Assembly: GCF_002261335.1 (NCBI RefSeq)
Contig: NZ_NEVL01000004.1
Coordinates: 124,001-188,000, forward strand
Origin: Bordetella genomosp. 1
GTDB taxonomy: Bacteria > Pseudomonadota > Gammaproteobacteria > Burkholderiales > Burkholderiaceae_B
Reading direction: 5' to 3'
Length of the DNA: 64,000 bases
Shown here in pieces: positions 47,224-56,890 of this stretch. The translations under genes and the position numbers were made by a program. Below the pieces are notes generated by a model. It did no database searches. It was not told the origin of the DNA and saw only the letters and a program-made list of their open reading frames with translations. Position 1 is the stretch's first letter. Each line of letters opens with the position of its first letter.

Positions 47224-47384
47224 GGCACACCTCTATGGTGAAGACATACAGCCGACGCGGCGCCCCTCGCGCCGCGTTCGTCTTGCTATAGAGCAGGTGG
47301 TTCAGGGCGCTGGGCCGCGAACCCACCGGCCATGAGACCGGTGTCGAGCAGGTCTGGACGGCGCCGGTTGCCCCGGCGGCCGCA

Positions 47385-47699
47385 TCAGACGGGTTCCATT
47401 ACGCACTGCAGCGGATGCTGCCGTGCGCGCGCATATTGCGCCACTTGGGCGATACGGGTAGCCGCCAGATCGCGCGGATACACGCCACAGATACCCCGGC
47501 CCTCATGGTGGACCTGCAACATGATACGGGTCGCCTCTTCCTGGTTTTTACCGAAGAATTTCTCCAGGACTTTCACCACGAATTCCATGGGGGTGTAATC
47601 GTCATTCAACAGCACGACCTGATACATGGGCGGCGGCGCGGTCTTTGCCGGCTGCTTCTCCACGACCACATCATGCTGGGAATCCAAGTCAGAACTCAT
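47385..47699 (-). CDS. clpS: ATP-dependent Clp protease adaptor ClpS
   Basis: 104-residue N-recognin that delivers N-degron substrates to ClpA. A flexible N-terminus (about 1-24) is followed by [52 protein letters not shown] and the NDDYTPM pocket form the N-degron site. It lies divergent from the cold-shock gene. The next gene downstream is yfhM (161 nt) rather than the usual clpA. Confidence 0.96.
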   Translation of the reverse strand: MSSDLDSQHDVVVEKQPAKTAPPPMYQVVLLNDDYTPMEFVVKVLEKFFGKNQEEATRIMLQVHHEGRGICGVYPRDLAATRIAQVAQYARARQHPLQCVMEPV

Positions 47700-47921
47700 A
47701 GGGCGGGTATTCTATTTAAACGGCCAAAATCAAAGGCGAGACTTACGCAAAATTACATGCAGAAATGCGTAGTTTCCATACTTGACGCCAGAAAGAAAAG
47801 GAGCGCATTATCCACGCATTCGGGGCCTTTCAACTTGTTGTTAGCGCAACCGTAACCCGGAAGGGCGGCGCCCGGTGCCACAGCCCTTTCGTCCAACATA
47901 CGATTCAATGAGGCAGTCCGC

Positions 47922-48164
47922 ATGTCTGATACGACCGCACCTGTCCAAGGGGACAATCCTAAATCGACGGGCACCGTCAAATGGTTCAACGATGCAAAGG
48001 GCTTTGGTTTCATTACGCCGGATGACGGCGGTGAAGATCTCTTCGCGCATTTTTCGTCGATCCAGATGAACGGGTTCAAAACCCTCAAAGAAGGCCAGAA
48101 AGTCGCATTCGAGATAATCCAGGGCCCCAAGGGTAAACAAGCTTTGAATATTACGTCGGCTTGA
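47922..48164 (+). CDS. cspA: Cold-shock-family protein (CspA-like)
   Basis: 80-residue single-stranded nucleic-acid chaperone. [32 protein letters not shown] contains both RNA-binding motifs (KGFGFI and DLFAHF). [24 protein letters not shown] completes the OB fold. About 13 extra N-terminal residues ([13 protein letters not shown]) precede the fold. The 222-nt divergent region with clpS may include a structured 5' leader typical of csp genes. A terminator follows. The clpS-csp divergent neighbourhood recurs in betaproteobacteria as I remember it. Confidence 0.95.
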   Translation: MSDTTAPVQGDNPKSTGTVKWFNDAKGFGFITPDDGGEDLFAHFSSIQMNGFKTLKEGQKVAFEIIQGPKGKQALNITSA

Positions 48165-48225
48165 TCCCCGCGGCGCATCAAGCGCTTGCAGGCAGTCACC
48201 GGTAGTACCAAATCAGTGAATCCGA

Positions 48226-48250
48226 GGCGGGGCGCGAGCCCCGCCTTTTT
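48226..48250 (+). terminator. Intrinsic terminator after the cold-shock gene
   Basis: GGCGGGGC (48226-48233), GCGA loop and GCCCCGCC (48238-48245), then TTTTT. It lies about 62 nt after the stop codon. Confidence 0.93.
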
Positions 48251-48597
48251 CATGGGCGCGGCCGGCGGGCCGCCGCCGCGTCGGACCGCTCAACCCGTAT
48301 TCTACGTTCGGCCCCGCCCTTCGCGCCACGCGCAATGCGGGTATGAACACATTGCAGCCGGTTGCACGGCGCCCCGCCAGCTGCCGCAACGGGTGCGCCA
48401 TATGGTTCAATGAGGCCGCCGCGATCGCGCGGCGCGCCTGCCCGGCGCACGCAGCGCAGCCGATCGCGGCCGTCTTCGTGTTCTTTGCGTGTTCCATGTG
48501 TATGCCGCCCGCGCGCGGCCGAGCCGGCGCGATGCGCGCCCCTTGCGCGCCGCGGCCGTTTCCCATTCGAGCCCTCTTCGCCCTCATGCCGCATCCC

Positions 48598-49050
48598 ATG
48601 TCTTCCGCCCGCTCCCTTCTGCTTTCGTTCGCGCTCGCCGCCAGCGCCCTGCTGCCCGCCGCCAGCCAGGCCCAGCCGCCCGTGCAATCCAGGCTGCCGG
48701 TCACGCAACTGGCCGCCGGCATCCACGTGATCCAGGCCGAGGTGGCCGACAACGACGACCGCCGCCGGATCGGGCTGATGGGCCGCACCGAGCTGCCGGG
48801 CAACCAGGGCATGCTGTTCGTGTTCGAGCAGCCCGACCTGCAATGCTTCTGGATGCGCAACACGCTGCTGCCGCTGTCGATCGCTTTCATCGCCGACGAC
48901 GGCACCGTGACCAACATCGAAGACATGGCGCCGCAGACCGACGACCCGCACTGCTCGCGCAAGCCGGTGCGCTATGCGCTGGAGATGGCCCAGGGCTGGT
49001 ACGCCCGCCATGGCGTGAAGGCCGGCGCGAAGATCGACGGCCTGCCGTAA
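48598..49050 (+). CDS. DUF192 exported protein
   Basis: 150-residue periplasmic protein. The ATG at 48598 begins a signal peptide (MSSARSLLLSFALAASALLPAASQA); the ATG at 48586 would add four residues. The DUF192 domain (about 35-148) contains EVADNDDRRRIGLMGRTELPGNQGMLFVFEQPDLQCFWMRNT, where RGLMGR-like and CFWMRNT motifs are diagnostic, and IEDMAPQTDDPHC. Function of DUF192 proteins is unknown. The single-gene unit ends at a strong bidirectional terminator shared with the thiolase. Confidence 0.9.
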   Translation: MSSARSLLLSFALAASALLPAASQAQPPVQSRLPVTQLAAGIHVIQAEVADNDDRRRIGLMGRTELPGNQGMLFVFEQPDLQCFWMRNTLLPLSIAFIADDGTVTNIEDMAPQTDDPHCSRKPVRYALEMAQGWYARHGVKAGAKIDGLP

Positions 49051-49063
49051 CCTGCCGGCAGCG

Positions 49064-49104
49064 CAAAAAAATGCCCGGGGCGCGTGCCCCGGGCATTTTT
49101 CTTT
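49064..49104. terminator. Bidirectional terminator between DUF192 and thiolase genes
   Basis: ATGCCCGGGG (49071-49080) pairs with CCCCGGGCAT (49087-49096). It is flanked by a run of seven A on the left and TTTTTCTTT on the right, so it works for both convergent genes. Confidence 0.93.
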
Positions 49105-49128
49105 GGCGCCCCCGCGGGGCGCAGGCGA

Positions 49129-50334
49129 TTACACGCGCTCGACGATCAGCGCGATGCCCTGGCCCACGCCAATGCACATGGTGCACAGCGCGTAGCGGCC
49201 GCCGGTGCGGTGCAGCTGGTTGATCGCGGTGGTGGCCAGGCGGGCGCCGCTGGCACCCAGCGGGTGACCCAGCGCGATGGCGCCGCCGTTCGGGTTGACG
49301 CGCGGATCGTTGTCGGCGATGCCGAGGTCGCGCATCACGGCGAGACCCTGGGCGGCGAACGCCTCGTTGAGCTCGATCACGTCCATCTGGTCGAGCGTGA
49401 GGCCGGTCTGAGCCAGCACCTTGCGGGTGGCGGGCGCCGGGCCGATGCCCATGATGCGCGGCGCGACGCCGGCGGTGGCCATGCCGATCACGCGGGCACG
49501 CGGCACCAGACCGTGGCTGGCGGCGGTCTTTTCGTCGGCGATCAGCAGCGCCACGGCGCCGTCGTTCACGCCCGAGGCGTTGCCGGCGGTGACGCTGCCG
49601 CCCTCGCGGACCACGCCCTTGAGCTTGGCCAGCGCTTCGAGGCTGGTTTCACGCGGATGCTCGTCCACGCCGACGATCACGGGATCGCCCTTCTTCTGCG
49701 CGATCGAGACCGGCACGATCTCGGCGTCGAACACGCCTTCTTTCTGGGCCCGGGCCGTCTTCTGCTGGCTGGCCAGCGCGAACTTGTCCTGGTCTTCGCG
49801 GCTGATCTTGAAATCATCGGCCACGTTCTCGGCGGTTTCGGGCATGGAATCCACGCCGTACTGCGCCTTCATCAGCTTGTTGACGAAGCGCCAGCCGATG
49901 GTGGTGTCGTAGATCGCGGCGTTGCGCGAGAAGGCCGAGTCGGCCTTGCCCATGACGAACGGGGCGCGGCTCATGCTCTCCACGCCGCCGGCCAGCATCA
50001 GGCCGGCTTCGCCGGCGCGGATCGCGCGGGCGGCCGTGCCGATGGCGTCCAGGCCCGAGCCGCACAGGCGGTTGACGGTGGCACCGGGGACGTCGACCGG
50101 CAGGCCGGCCAGCAGCGTCGCCATGCGGGCCACGTTGCGGTTGTCTTCGCCGGCCTGGTTGGCGCAACCGAAGATCGTGTCGTCCAGCTCGTCCCAGCGC
50201 ACGTTCGGGTTGCGCGCCATCAGCGCCTTGATGGGGATCGCCGCCAGGTCGTCGGCGCGCACCGAAGACAGGGCACCGCCGTAGCGGCCAAAGGGAGTAC
50301 GGATCGCGTCACAGATGAAGGCATGCACAGTCAT
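49129..50334 (-). CDS. pcaF: 3-oxoadipyl-CoA / acetyl-CoA C-acetyltransferase (PcaF-type thiolase)
   Basis: 401-residue thiolase. The N-terminus [28 protein letters not shown] and 401-residue length match 3-oxoadipyl-CoA thiolases (PcaF/PaaJ), which cleave 3-oxoadipyl-CoA to succinyl-CoA and acetyl-CoA in beta-ketoadipate or phenylacetate pathways. Active-site residues are Cys91 ([11 protein letters not shown]), the histidine in [14 protein letters not shown] and the second cysteine in [10 protein letters not shown]. No pca or paa genes surround it, so the specificity is based on likeness alone. Confidence 0.88.
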   Translation of the reverse strand: MTVHAFICDAIRTPFGRYGGALSSVRADDLAAIPIKALMARNPNVRWDELDDTIFGCANQAGEDNRNVARMATLLAGLPVDVPGATVNRLCGSGLDAIGTAARAIRAGEAGLMLAGGVESMSRAPFVMGKADSAFSRNAAIYDTTIGWRFVNKLMKAQYGVDSMPETAENVADDFKISREDQDKFALASQQKTARAQKEGVFDAEIVPVSIAQKKGDPVIVGVDEHPRETSLEALAKLKGVVREGGSVTAGNASGVNDGAVALLIADEKTAASHGLVPRARVIGMATAGVAPRIMGIGPAPATRKVLAQTGLTLDQMDVIELNEAFAAQGLAVMRDLGIADNDPRVNPNGGAIALGHPLGASGARLATTAINQLHRTGGRYALCTMCIGVGQGIALIVERV

Positions 50335-50498
50335 GGCTAACTCGGTGAGATGGGAAGTCGGACAATGCGGGGCATGTTACCGCAGCGTGTCAGGCGCCAG
50401 ACTGGTGCAGGACGGCGGTGTCCGGTCAGCGGACGCTGTCTATGCACTGGACAAACCGGCCCCAATGCGGTGCCCCCGGCACCACCCTGGCGCGCACG

Positions 50499-51902
50499 CT
50501 AGGCGGCCGCGCGCGCCGCCTCCAGCTGGGCGGTGCGGCGAAAGCGCCCCGCCGCGAAATGATAGAAAGGCCGCGGGCAGAATTGCCGCGACACGACCGA
50601 GGCGAGCAGCGAACCGGCCAGGAGCCAGAACAGCATGGGTTGGCTGCCCGTCATTTCCATCACCACCACGCAGGCGGTCAGCGGCGCCTGCGTCGCCGCG
50701 GCCAGGAAGGCCGCCATCGAGATCAGCACCAGCACCCGCCCGTCGATCCCGGCGCCGATCAGGCTGGCGATGGCATCGCCGATGCCGGCCCCGGTGGTGA
50801 GCGCCGGCGTGAAGATGCCGCCGGGGATGCCGGCCCAATACGAGGCGACGGTGGCGGCCAGCTTGGCAAAGCCAAAGCCGACGGGCGCTCCGCCCTCGCC
50901 GCCCAGCAGCCGCGCGGCCGTGTCGTAGCCCGTGCCGTAGACCGCACCACCGGTCAGCAGCCCCAACGCGGCGACCACGAGGCCGAGCGCGAAAGCGGTC
51001 CAGAGCGGGTGACGGCGGATCCGTTCGCGCAGGCGCAACGGCGCCACGCCGGCCGCGCCGCGCCCGAGCAGGCGCGCGAACACGCCCCCCAGCACGCCGT
51101 TGACGGTGCCGCACAGCAGCACCCAGCCCAGCATGTTCTGCGACAGGGCCTGGCCGGCGAACACGCCGAAATAGGGGTTGTTGCCCGCCAGCGCGACCAC
51201 CATGAAGCCGCAGGCGAGCACCCCGATCAGCACCAGGCGCTGCCAGCGCAAGGCCGCGCCGCGGCCGAGCTCCTCGATGGCGAAGATCACGCCGGCCAGC
51301 GGCGCGTTGAAGGCAGCGGCCAGACCGCCCGCCGCGCCCGCGGCGATCAGCTCCTGGCTGTGCACGCCGCGCAGCCGCACGCCGCAGCGGCGCCAGAATT
51401 CGCCCCACGCCAGCATCACTGCCGCCCCCACCTGCACCGACGGCCCCTCGCGCCCGACCGACGCGCCGGCCAGCATGGCGAGAAAGGTGAGCGGAATCTT
51501 CCAGAGCGTCTGGCCCAGGGCCACCAGGCTGCGCTGGGCGCCGCCGGGGGGCAGGGACAGGCCTGCGATCACCTGGGGGATGCCGCTGCCCGCGGCGTTG
51601 GGCGCGTAGCGCAGGGTCAGCCAGCGGATCACCACCAGGGCCGGCGGCAGCACCAACAGCGCGAGCCAGCCATGCGCCTGGGTCCAGCGCCGGTTCCAGC
51701 CCAGCGCGAGGTCGGCCAGCTCGGCGAAGCCGAGCGAGACCAGCGCCACCAGGGCGGCGCCGCCCAGCATCAGGCCGAGCTGCAGGCTCTTGCGCGACAG
51801 GCGCCGCATCTGCCGGGTCTTGCGCCGCATATAGCGGCGCGCGGCGATGCCGGAGGCGCGCCGCGGCCCGGCGGGGGCCGCATGTCGGTCAGGCTGGTCC
51901 AT
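50499..51902 (-). CDS. CLC-family chloride/proton antiporter
   Basis: 467-residue inner-membrane protein of the CLC family. Selectivity-filter motifs are AAGSGIPQ (GSGIP), ASVGREGPSVQVG (GREGP with the gating glutamate) and AGIPGGIFTPALTTGAG (GxFxP). FAIEELGRG carries the internal proton glutamate, so an antiporter rather than a channel is likely. No CBS domains follow. The ATG at 51902 (MDQPDRHAAPAG) gives a basic cytoplasmic tail before the first helix. It is monocistronic between pcaF and sodB. Confidence 0.93.
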   Translation of the reverse strand: MDQPDRHAAPAGPRRASGIAARRYMRRKTRQMRRLSRKSLQLGLMLGGAALVALVSLGFAELADLALGWNRRWTQAHGWLALLVLPPALVVIRWLTLRYAPNAAGSGIPQVIAGLSLPPGGAQRSLVALGQTLWKIPLTFLAMLAGASVGREGPSVQVGAAVMLAWGEFWRRCGVRLRGVHSQELIAAGAAGGLAAAFNAPLAGVIFAIEELGRGAALRWQRLVLIGVLACGFMVVALAGNNPYFGVFAGQALSQNMLGWVLLCGTVNGVLGGVFARLLGRGAAGVAPLRLRERIRRHPLWTAFALGLVVAALGLLTGGAVYGTGYDTAARLLGGEGGAPVGFGFAKLAATVASYWAGIPGGIFTPALTTGAGIGDAIASLIGAGIDGRVLVLISMAAFLAAATQAPLTACVVVMEMTGSQPMLFWLLAGSLLASVVSRQFCPRPFYHFAAGRFRRTAQLEAARAAA

Positions 51903-52038
51903 GGCGTAGTTCCGGAAGGCAAACCGAAGACCGTAGCATCGGCCGCGTAACAAGCGCCTTAATGCACGACGGTGCGCGCCTGACGAAGCGGGCAGGCGTC
52001 CGACATCGTGCCCCGCGGCGCCCCGGCGCGTCAATGAC

Positions 52039-52063
52039 AAAGGCCCGGCAGGGCCGGGCCTTT
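52039..52063 (-). terminator. Intrinsic terminator after sodB
   Basis: AAAGGCCCGG (52039-52048) pairs with CCGGGCCTTT (52054-52063) around a 5-nt loop. The T-run on the - strand is only TTTG, so termination may be partial. Confidence 0.7.
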
Positions 52064-52103
52064 GCTGCACCCGGCCAGGCCAGGTGCGGGATCCACGCCG
52101 GGA

Positions 52104-52682
52104 TCAGGCGAAGTTCTTCGCGGCGAACTCCCAGTTCACCAGTGCCCAGAAGTTTTCCAGGTACTTGGGACGGGCGTTGCGGTAGTCGATGTAGTAGGCG
52201 TGTTCCCAGACATCACAGGTGAGCAGCGGCTTGTCGGCGGTCGTCAGCGGCGTGGCGGCGTTGCTGGTGTTGACGATGTCGACCGAGCCGTCGGCCTTCT
52301 TGACCAGCCAGGTCCAGCCCGAACCGAAGTTGCCGGCAGCCGACTTGTTGAAGGCTTCCTTGAACGCGTCGAAGCCGCCCCACTTGGCCTTGATGGCATC
52401 GGCCAGCGCGCCGGTGGGCTCGCCGCCGCCGTTGGGCGAGAGGCTGTGCCAGTAGAACGTGTGGTTCCAGATCTGGGCTGCATTGTTGAACACGCCGCCC
52501 GACGACTTCTTGACGATGTCTTCCAGCGAGGCGTTTTCGAACTCGGTGCCCGGGATCAGGTTGTTGAGGTTGGTGACGTAGGTCTGGTGGTGCTTGCCGT
52601 AGTGGAATTCCAGCGTCTCTTTCGAGATGTGCGGGGCCAGTGCGTCGAGCGCGTAAGGCAGCGGGGGAAGCGTATGTGCCAT
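52104..52682 (-). CDS. sodB: Superoxide dismutase [Fe]
   Basis: 192-residue cytoplasmic dismutase converting superoxide to hydrogen peroxide and oxygen. Metal ligands are His in [17 protein letters not shown] and [14 protein letters not shown], and Asp/His in [45 protein letters not shown] and SGWTWLV favour iron over manganese. ATG at 52682; the message has a good -10 (TACAAT on the - strand, 52730-52725). Confidence 0.96.
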   Translation of the reverse strand: MAHTLPPLPYALDALAPHISKETLEFHYGKHHQTYVTNLNNLIPGTEFENASLEDIVKKSSGGVFNNAAQIWNHTFYWHSLSPNGGGEPTGALADAIKAKWGGFDAFKEAFNKSAAGNFGSGWTWLVKKADGSVDIVNTSNAATPLTTADKPLLTCDVWEHAYYIDYRNARPKYLENFWALVNWEFAAKNFA

Positions 52683-52777
52683 AGTCAATTCCTTCTGTGG
52701 TTTGTGCACGATCAAGCCGGACCATTGTATCGGCAGTTCGCGCGGCCTCTACCCTAAAACCCGCGATTGCGCTGGGG

Positions 52778-54145
52778 TTAAGGGCCGGATCGGTCGGCGT
52801 CGGCCGATACCACCTCGGCCTGCGCCTGGCCGCGCGCCAGGTCGATGCGCAGCCGCTCGCCGGCGCGCAGCACGCCGGCATCCGACACGATCGCGCCCTG
52901 CTCGTCGCGCACGATCGCATAACCCCGTTGCAAGGTGTTTTCGGGATCGAGCGCGCGCAGGTGCGCACCGAGCGCCGCGAGCCGCTGCGAGGCGCTCTCC
53001 AGGCCCTGGCGCTGCACGCGCGCCAGCCGGGCGGCCACCCGCTCCACCCGCTCGACGCTGCGCGCCGTGTCGGGCACGCGGCGGACGAGGCGCTGCATCA
53101 GCACCTGCAGGCGCGCCTGCCGCTGCTGCGCCGGCCGTTGCCCGGCGGCGGCGAGGCGATGGCGCAGGGTGTTGAGCCGCTCACGCTGATGGGCGAGCCG
53201 CTGCGCCGGGGAAATCAGTTGCGCGGCGGCACGGTCGAGCCGCTGGGCGGCCTGGTCGAGCCGGCGTTGTTGCGCGCGCATCAATCGCTGGGCCGCCTGG
53301 CGCGTGGCCTGGCGCAGGTCCTCGCGCGGCACGCAGGCGAGCTCGGCCGCCGCGGTGGGCGTGGGCGCCCGTACGTCGGCGACGAAGTCGGCAATGGTGA
53401 AGTCGGTTTCGTGGCCCACGCCGCAGATCACCGGAATGGCGCTCGTGGCGATCGCGCGCGCCAGGTCTTCGTCGTTGAAGCTCCAGAGATCCTCGATGCT
53501 GCCGCCGCCGCGCACCAGCAGCAGCGTGTCGACCTCGTTGCGCGCATTGGCCCGTTGCAGCTGCAGCGCGAGGCGCGGCGCCGCGTCGGCGCCCTGCACC
53601 GGCGCCGGATAGACGATCACCGGCACCTGCGGCGCGCGGCGCGCCAGGGCCGACAGCACGTCGCGCAGCGCGGCGGCATGCAGGGACGTGATCACGCCGA
53701 TGGCACGCGGCAGCCGCAGCGGCTCGCGCTTGACCTCCGGATCGAACAGCCCCTCGGCCGCCAGCTTTTCCTTCAGGCGCAGGAAGGTCTCGTAGAGGTT
53801 GCCGATGCCGGCGCGCCGCATGGCGTCGGCCTGGAGCTGGTAGTCACCGCGGGGCTCGTAGAGCGACACCCGGGCTCGGACTTCGACCTGATCGCCCGCC
53901 CGGGGCACGAATCCGACCGATTGTGCGCGGCTGCGGAACATCACCGTGCGCACGGCGGCGCGGCTGTCCTTGAGCGTGAAATACCAGTGGCCCGAGGCGG
54001 CCTGCGTGAAGTTGGAAATCTCGCCGCGAACCCACAGGGCCGGGACGCTGCGCTCCAACAACTGCGAAACGGCTTGGTTCAGCTGGGCAACCGACAGGAT
54101 TTCCCGCGCGAATGCGTCATCTGTGACAGCAAATCCAGTTGTCAT
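52778..54145 (-). CDS. xseA: Exodeoxyribonuclease VII large subunit
   Basis: 455-residue catalytic subunit of Exo VII, which degrades single-stranded DNA from both ends with XseB. The N-terminal OB fold (about 10-110) reads LSVAQLNQAVSQLLERSVPALWVRGEISNF and SGHWYFTLKDSRAAVRTVMFRS. The catalytic domain has GVITSLHAAALRDVL, LLLVRGGGSIEDLWSFNDE and ICGVGHETDFTIADFVADVRAPTPTAAAE. A long coiled coil follows, then QRGYAIVRDEQGAIV. The ATG at 54145 has GGAAG 6 nt upstream. xseB is not adjacent. Confidence 0.96.
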   Translation of the reverse strand: MTTGFAVTDDAFAREILSVAQLNQAVSQLLERSVPALWVRGEISNFTQAASGHWYFTLKDSRAAVRTVMFRSRAQSVGFVPRAGDQVEVRARVSLYEPRGDYQLQADAMRRAGIGNLYETFLRLKEKLAAEGLFDPEVKREPLRLPRAIGVITSLHAAALRDVLSALARRAPQVPVIVYPAPVQGADAAPRLALQLQRANARNEVDTLLLVRGGGSIEDLWSFNDEDLARAIATSAIPVICGVGHETDFTIADFVADVRAPTPTAAAELACVPREDLRQATRQAAQRLMRAQQRRLDQAAQRLDRAAAQLISPAQRLAHQRERLNTLRHRLAAAGQRPAQQRQARLQVLMQRLVRRVPDTARSVERVERVAARLARVQRQGLESASQRLAALGAHLRALDPENTLQRGYAIVRDEQGAIVSDAGVLRAGERLRIDLARGQAQAEVVSADADRSGP

Positions 54146-54500
54146 GAGGCTTCCGAAGGGGATATATGTCCACAGGCCTGGTTTGGCGGGCTCGCATGAT
54201 ACCAAAAAATCTCGGTTGGTCCACCGGCAGCCCCGAGCGCCATGAATATCGGTGCAACCCGTTGATCTATAAGCGATATATTGAGAAATGCCTGCGCACG
54301 TTTCGTGCCCACCCTAGCCCGGAGCCAGTGTAGATGCGCGTTTCCGGGATGTTTTGCACAGAATTATCCACAGTTTCTGTGGATAGGTTGATCCGTCCCC
54401 CGCTTGCCTCCAACCCGCCCGGCCGTTACAGTTCGGCCTTGGACACCGCCCGCGCGCCCACGCCCGCCGGCCCTGCCCGTCCCGCCCCCTGGAGCTTTCT
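54146..54500. promoter_or_regulatory. Divergent xseA/exbB intergenic region
   Basis: This 355-nt gap holds promoters for both directions. For xseA a TATCAT -10 lies at about 54193-54198 on the - strand. An A/T-rich stretch (about 54256-54285, TCTATAAGCGATATATTGAG) precedes a cluster of DnaA-box-like sequences at 54352-54386. No gene is visible. Confidence 0.55.
54352..54386. promoter_or_regulatory. Cluster of DnaA boxes (inverted pair plus a weak third)
   Basis: TTATCCACA (54364-54372) is a perfect consensus DnaA box. TGTGGATAG (54378-54386) is an inverted box with one mismatch, 5 nt away. TTTTGCACA (54352-54360) is a third, two-mismatch box in the same orientation as the first. An A/T-rich stretch lies about 70 nt to the left. 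Neighbouring genes (xseA, exbB) are not those normally at oriC. Confidence 0.7.
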
Positions 54501-55112
54501 TTGCTGACCCTGATCCGCGACGCCGGCTGGCCGATCTGGCCCCTGCTTGCCCTCTCCGTCATCGGCCTGGCGCTGATCCTCGAACGCCTGCTGTCGCTGC
54601 GCCGCAGCCTGGTGATGCCGCGCGGGCTCAACGAGCAGGTGGCCGACATGCTGCGCAATCACCAGGATACGCCCGAAGCCCTGCAGCGCCTGGAGCGCAA
54701 TTCGCCGCTGGGCCGCATCCTGGCCGAGGTGCTGCGCCACCGCCACCTGCCGCGCGCCACGCTGCGCGAGGCGGTCGAGGACACCGGCCGCGCCGTGGCG
54801 CACGACCTGAGCCGCTACGTGCCGGCCATCGGCACCGTCGCGATGGTCGCGCCGCTCATGGGCCTGTTCGGCACCGTGGTCGGCATGATCGAGATCTTCG
54901 GCGCCTACAACCCCGGCTCGAGCGCCCCCTCCCAGCTCGCCCATGGCATCTCGGTGGCGCTGTACAACACCGGCTTCGGCATCCTGATCGCCATCCCGGC
55001 CATGATCGTGCATCGCTATCTGCGCAGCCGCGTCGACGGCTACCTGGCCGCGATGGAGCTGGCCGCGTCGCGCCTCGCGCGCCAGGTGGCGCCGGCGCAG
55101 GAGCGCCCATGA
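54501..55112 (+). CDS. exbB: MotA/TolQ/ExbB proton-channel family protein
   Basis: 203-residue inner-membrane subunit that uses the proton gradient to energise TonB or Tol. Three helices are visible: [24 protein letters not shown], then [25 protein letters not shown] (the conserved pore helix), then [28 protein letters not shown] start at 54501 with GGAG 7 nt upstream; no ATG fits. Its stop overlaps the exbD start (ATGA). No tonB gene is in this operon; the partner may be TonB or a Tol-like protein elsewhere. Confidence 0.92.
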   Translation: MLTLIRDAGWPIWPLLALSVIGLALILERLLSLRRSLVMPRGLNEQVADMLRNHQDTPEALQRLERNSPLGRILAEVLRHRHLPRATLREAVEDTGRAVAHDLSRYVPAIGTVAMVAPLMGLFGTVVGMIEIFGAYNPGSSAPSQLAHGISVALYNTGFGILIAIPAMIVHRYLRSRVDGYLAAMELAASRLARQVAPAQERP

Positions 55113-55525
55113 ATTTCCGCGGCGCCCGCGGCCGCGACGGCGACGAGCTGGACATCAACCTGATTCCGCTCATCGACGTGCTGCTGGTCATGCTGATCTT
55201 CCTGGCGGCCAGCACCACCTTCGCGCGCTACACGCAGCTCAAGGTCACCCTGCCCCAGGCCGCCGCCGAGGCCCAGACGGCGGCGCCGCTGGAAGTCGCG
55301 GTCAGCCAGGACGGCCACTATGCGCTCAACGGCGTGCTGCTCGACGGCGCCGACCCGGCCGCCATGGCCGGCGCGCTGCGGGCGGCCGCCGGCACCCAGG
55401 CCGCGCCGGTCATCGTGATCAACGCCGACGCCCAGGCCCCGCACCAGGCCGTGGTCAACGTCATGGAAGCCGCGCGCCAGGCCGGCATCGGCCGCGTCAA
55501 CTTCGCCGCCCAGGCGCCCCGCTGA
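55109..55525 (+). CDS. exbD: Biopolymer transport protein ExbD/TolR family
   Basis: 138-residue partner of ExbB. The single N-terminal helix [24 protein letters not shown] carries the proton-conducting aspartate (LIDVLLV). The periplasmic domain contains [20 protein letters not shown] and [34 protein letters not shown]. It overlaps exbB by 4 nt and ends 2 nt before lpxK, so exbB-exbD-lpxK are one unit. Confidence 0.93.
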   Translation: MNFRGARGRDGDELDINLIPLIDVLLVMLIFLAASTTFARYTQLKVTLPQAAAEAQTAAPLEVAVSQDGHYALNGVLLDGADPAAMAGALRAAAGTQAAPVIVINADAQAPHQAVVNVMEAARQAGIGRVNFAAQAPR

Positions 55526-55527
55526 CC

Positions 55528-56568
55528 ATGGCGGCAACGCCCTTCCTGGCACGGCACTGGGCCCGGCGCGGCTGGTTCGCGCGCCTGCTCTCCCCGCTTT
55601 CCGCCCTGGCCGCCCGCGCGGTCGCGCGCAAGCGCGCCGCCTTTCGCGACGGCCGCCGCGAGGCCTGGCGCGCGCCGGTGCCCGTGGTGGTGGTGGGCAA
55701 CATCTACGTCGGCGGCACCGGCAAGACCCCGGTCGTGATCGCGCTGGTGGAAGGCCTGCGCGCGCGCGGCTTCACCCCCGGCGTGGTGAGCCGCGGCTAC
55801 GGCGTGAAGATCGCGGGCGCGCCCCGGGTCGGCCAGGGCCGGCTCGACGCGGCCGCGTTCGGCGACGAGCCCGCCCTGATCGCCGCCGCCACCGGCGCCC
55901 CGATCGCCGTGCATCCGCGCCGCGCCCAGGCCGGTGCGGCCCTGCTGGCCGCGCACCCCGAGGTCGACGTGATCGTCTCCGACGACGGCCTGCAGCACCT
56001 GGCGCTGGCGCGCGACGTCGAACTGGTGGTGCAGGACGCGCGCGGCGTGGGCAACGGCCTGATGCTGCCCGCCGGCCCGTTGCGCGAACCGCCCGCGCGG
56101 CTGGCCGAGGTCGATGCCATCGTCATCAACGACGCCCAGGCCGACGCCCCGCCTGCCGACGCCGCCGGCCCCCGCCGCGTGGTGATGCGGCTGGTGCCCG
56201 CCCAGGTCACCCACCTGGGCACCGGCGAGGCCCGCACGCTGGCCGACTTCGCCCGCGTCGACCCGGCCCGTCTGGCGGCCGTGGCCGGCATCGGCCACCC
56301 CGCCCGCTTCTTCGCCACCCTGGCCGCCGCCGGCGTGCGCCCGGCCACCACGCTCGGGCTGCCGGATCACTACGGCTACGCCCGCTCGCCCTTCGTCGAC
56401 CTCGCCGCCGACACCATCCTCATCACGGCCAAGGACGCGATCAAGTGCGCTGCGTTCGACGATCCGCGCCTGTGGGTGGTCCACGTCGGGGCGCAATTCT
56501 CCGATCCGGGCTTTCTCGACTGGATCGCCGCACGGGTGCAGGCCGCCCGCCCGCGGCCCGCGGCCTGA
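55528..56568 (+). CDS. lpxK: Tetraacyldisaccharide 4'-kinase
   Basis: 346-residue inner-membrane enzyme that phosphorylates the lipid A disaccharide to lipid IVA. The P-loop is [63 protein letters not shown] and [13 protein letters not shown] are family motifs. A short hydrophobic or amphipathic N-terminus anchors it. It starts 2 nt after exbD and is followed by ycaR and kdsB, all serving lipopolysaccharide synthesis. Confidence 0.96.
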   Translation: MAATPFLARHWARRGWFARLLSPLSALAARAVARKRAAFRDGRREAWRAPVPVVVVGNIYVGGTGKTPVVIALVEGLRARGFTPGVVSRGYGVKIAGAPRVGQGRLDAAAFGDEPALIAAATGAPIAVHPRRAQAGAALLAAHPEVDVIVSDDGLQHLALARDVELVVQDARGVGNGLMLPAGPLREPPARLAEVDAIVINDAQADAPPADAAGPRRVVMRLVPAQVTHLGTGEARTLADFARVDPARLAAVAGIGHPARFFATLAAAGVRPATTLGLPDHYGYARSPFVDLAADTILITAKDAIKCAAFDDPRLWVVHVGAQFSDPGFLDWIAARVQAARPRPAA

Positions 56569-56650
56569 GCGGCGCGCCCGCGCGGTGGTACCATCGCCCC
56601 ATCCGCGGCGCCCTGTGCGCCCGTCCTTTTTTCTCCACTAAAATCGCGCC

Positions 56651-56830
56651 ATGGAATCCCGCCTTCTCGACATCCTCGTGTGCCCGCTGTGCAAGGGCCG
56701 CCTCGAATTCCAGCGGCAATCGGCCGAGCTGGTCTGCCATGCCGATCGCCTGGCGTTCCCCGTGCGCGACGGCATCCCCGTCATGCTCGAAAACGAGGCG
56801 CGTTCGCTCGACGGCGCCGCCGACGCCTGA
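56651..56830 (+). CDS. ycaR: Trm112/YcaR-family zinc-ribbon protein
   Basis: 59-residue protein. It begins [20 protein letters not shown], with a CPLC pair, and ends with the family segment [21 protein letters not shown]. Trm112-type proteins activate methyltransferases in other organisms; the bacterial role is unclear. A second cysteine is present at VCHADR, so a full four-cysteine site is not formed. It lies between lpxK and kdsB, its normal place in proteobacteria. Confidence 0.93.
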   Translation: MESRLLDILVCPLCKGRLEFQRQSAELVCHADRLAFPVRDGIPVMLENEARSLDGAADA

Positions 56831-56890
56831 CCGCGCCGGGGCGCGCGCCCCGGTTTTTCCCGTTCGACACCCTTTTCAGAGCCCTGGACC

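Noticed and set aside
49129-50334. PhaA (polyhydroxybutyrate acetyl-CoA acetyltransferase)
   Set aside because: The N-terminus ([26 protein letters not shown]) and 401-residue length fit 3-oxoadipyl-CoA thiolases better, and there are no phaB or phaC genes nearby.
54352-54386. Chromosomal replication origin
   Set aside because: Only three boxes, and no dnaA, dnaN, rpmH, parAB or gid genes nearby. Kept as a DnaA-box cluster, not called oriC.
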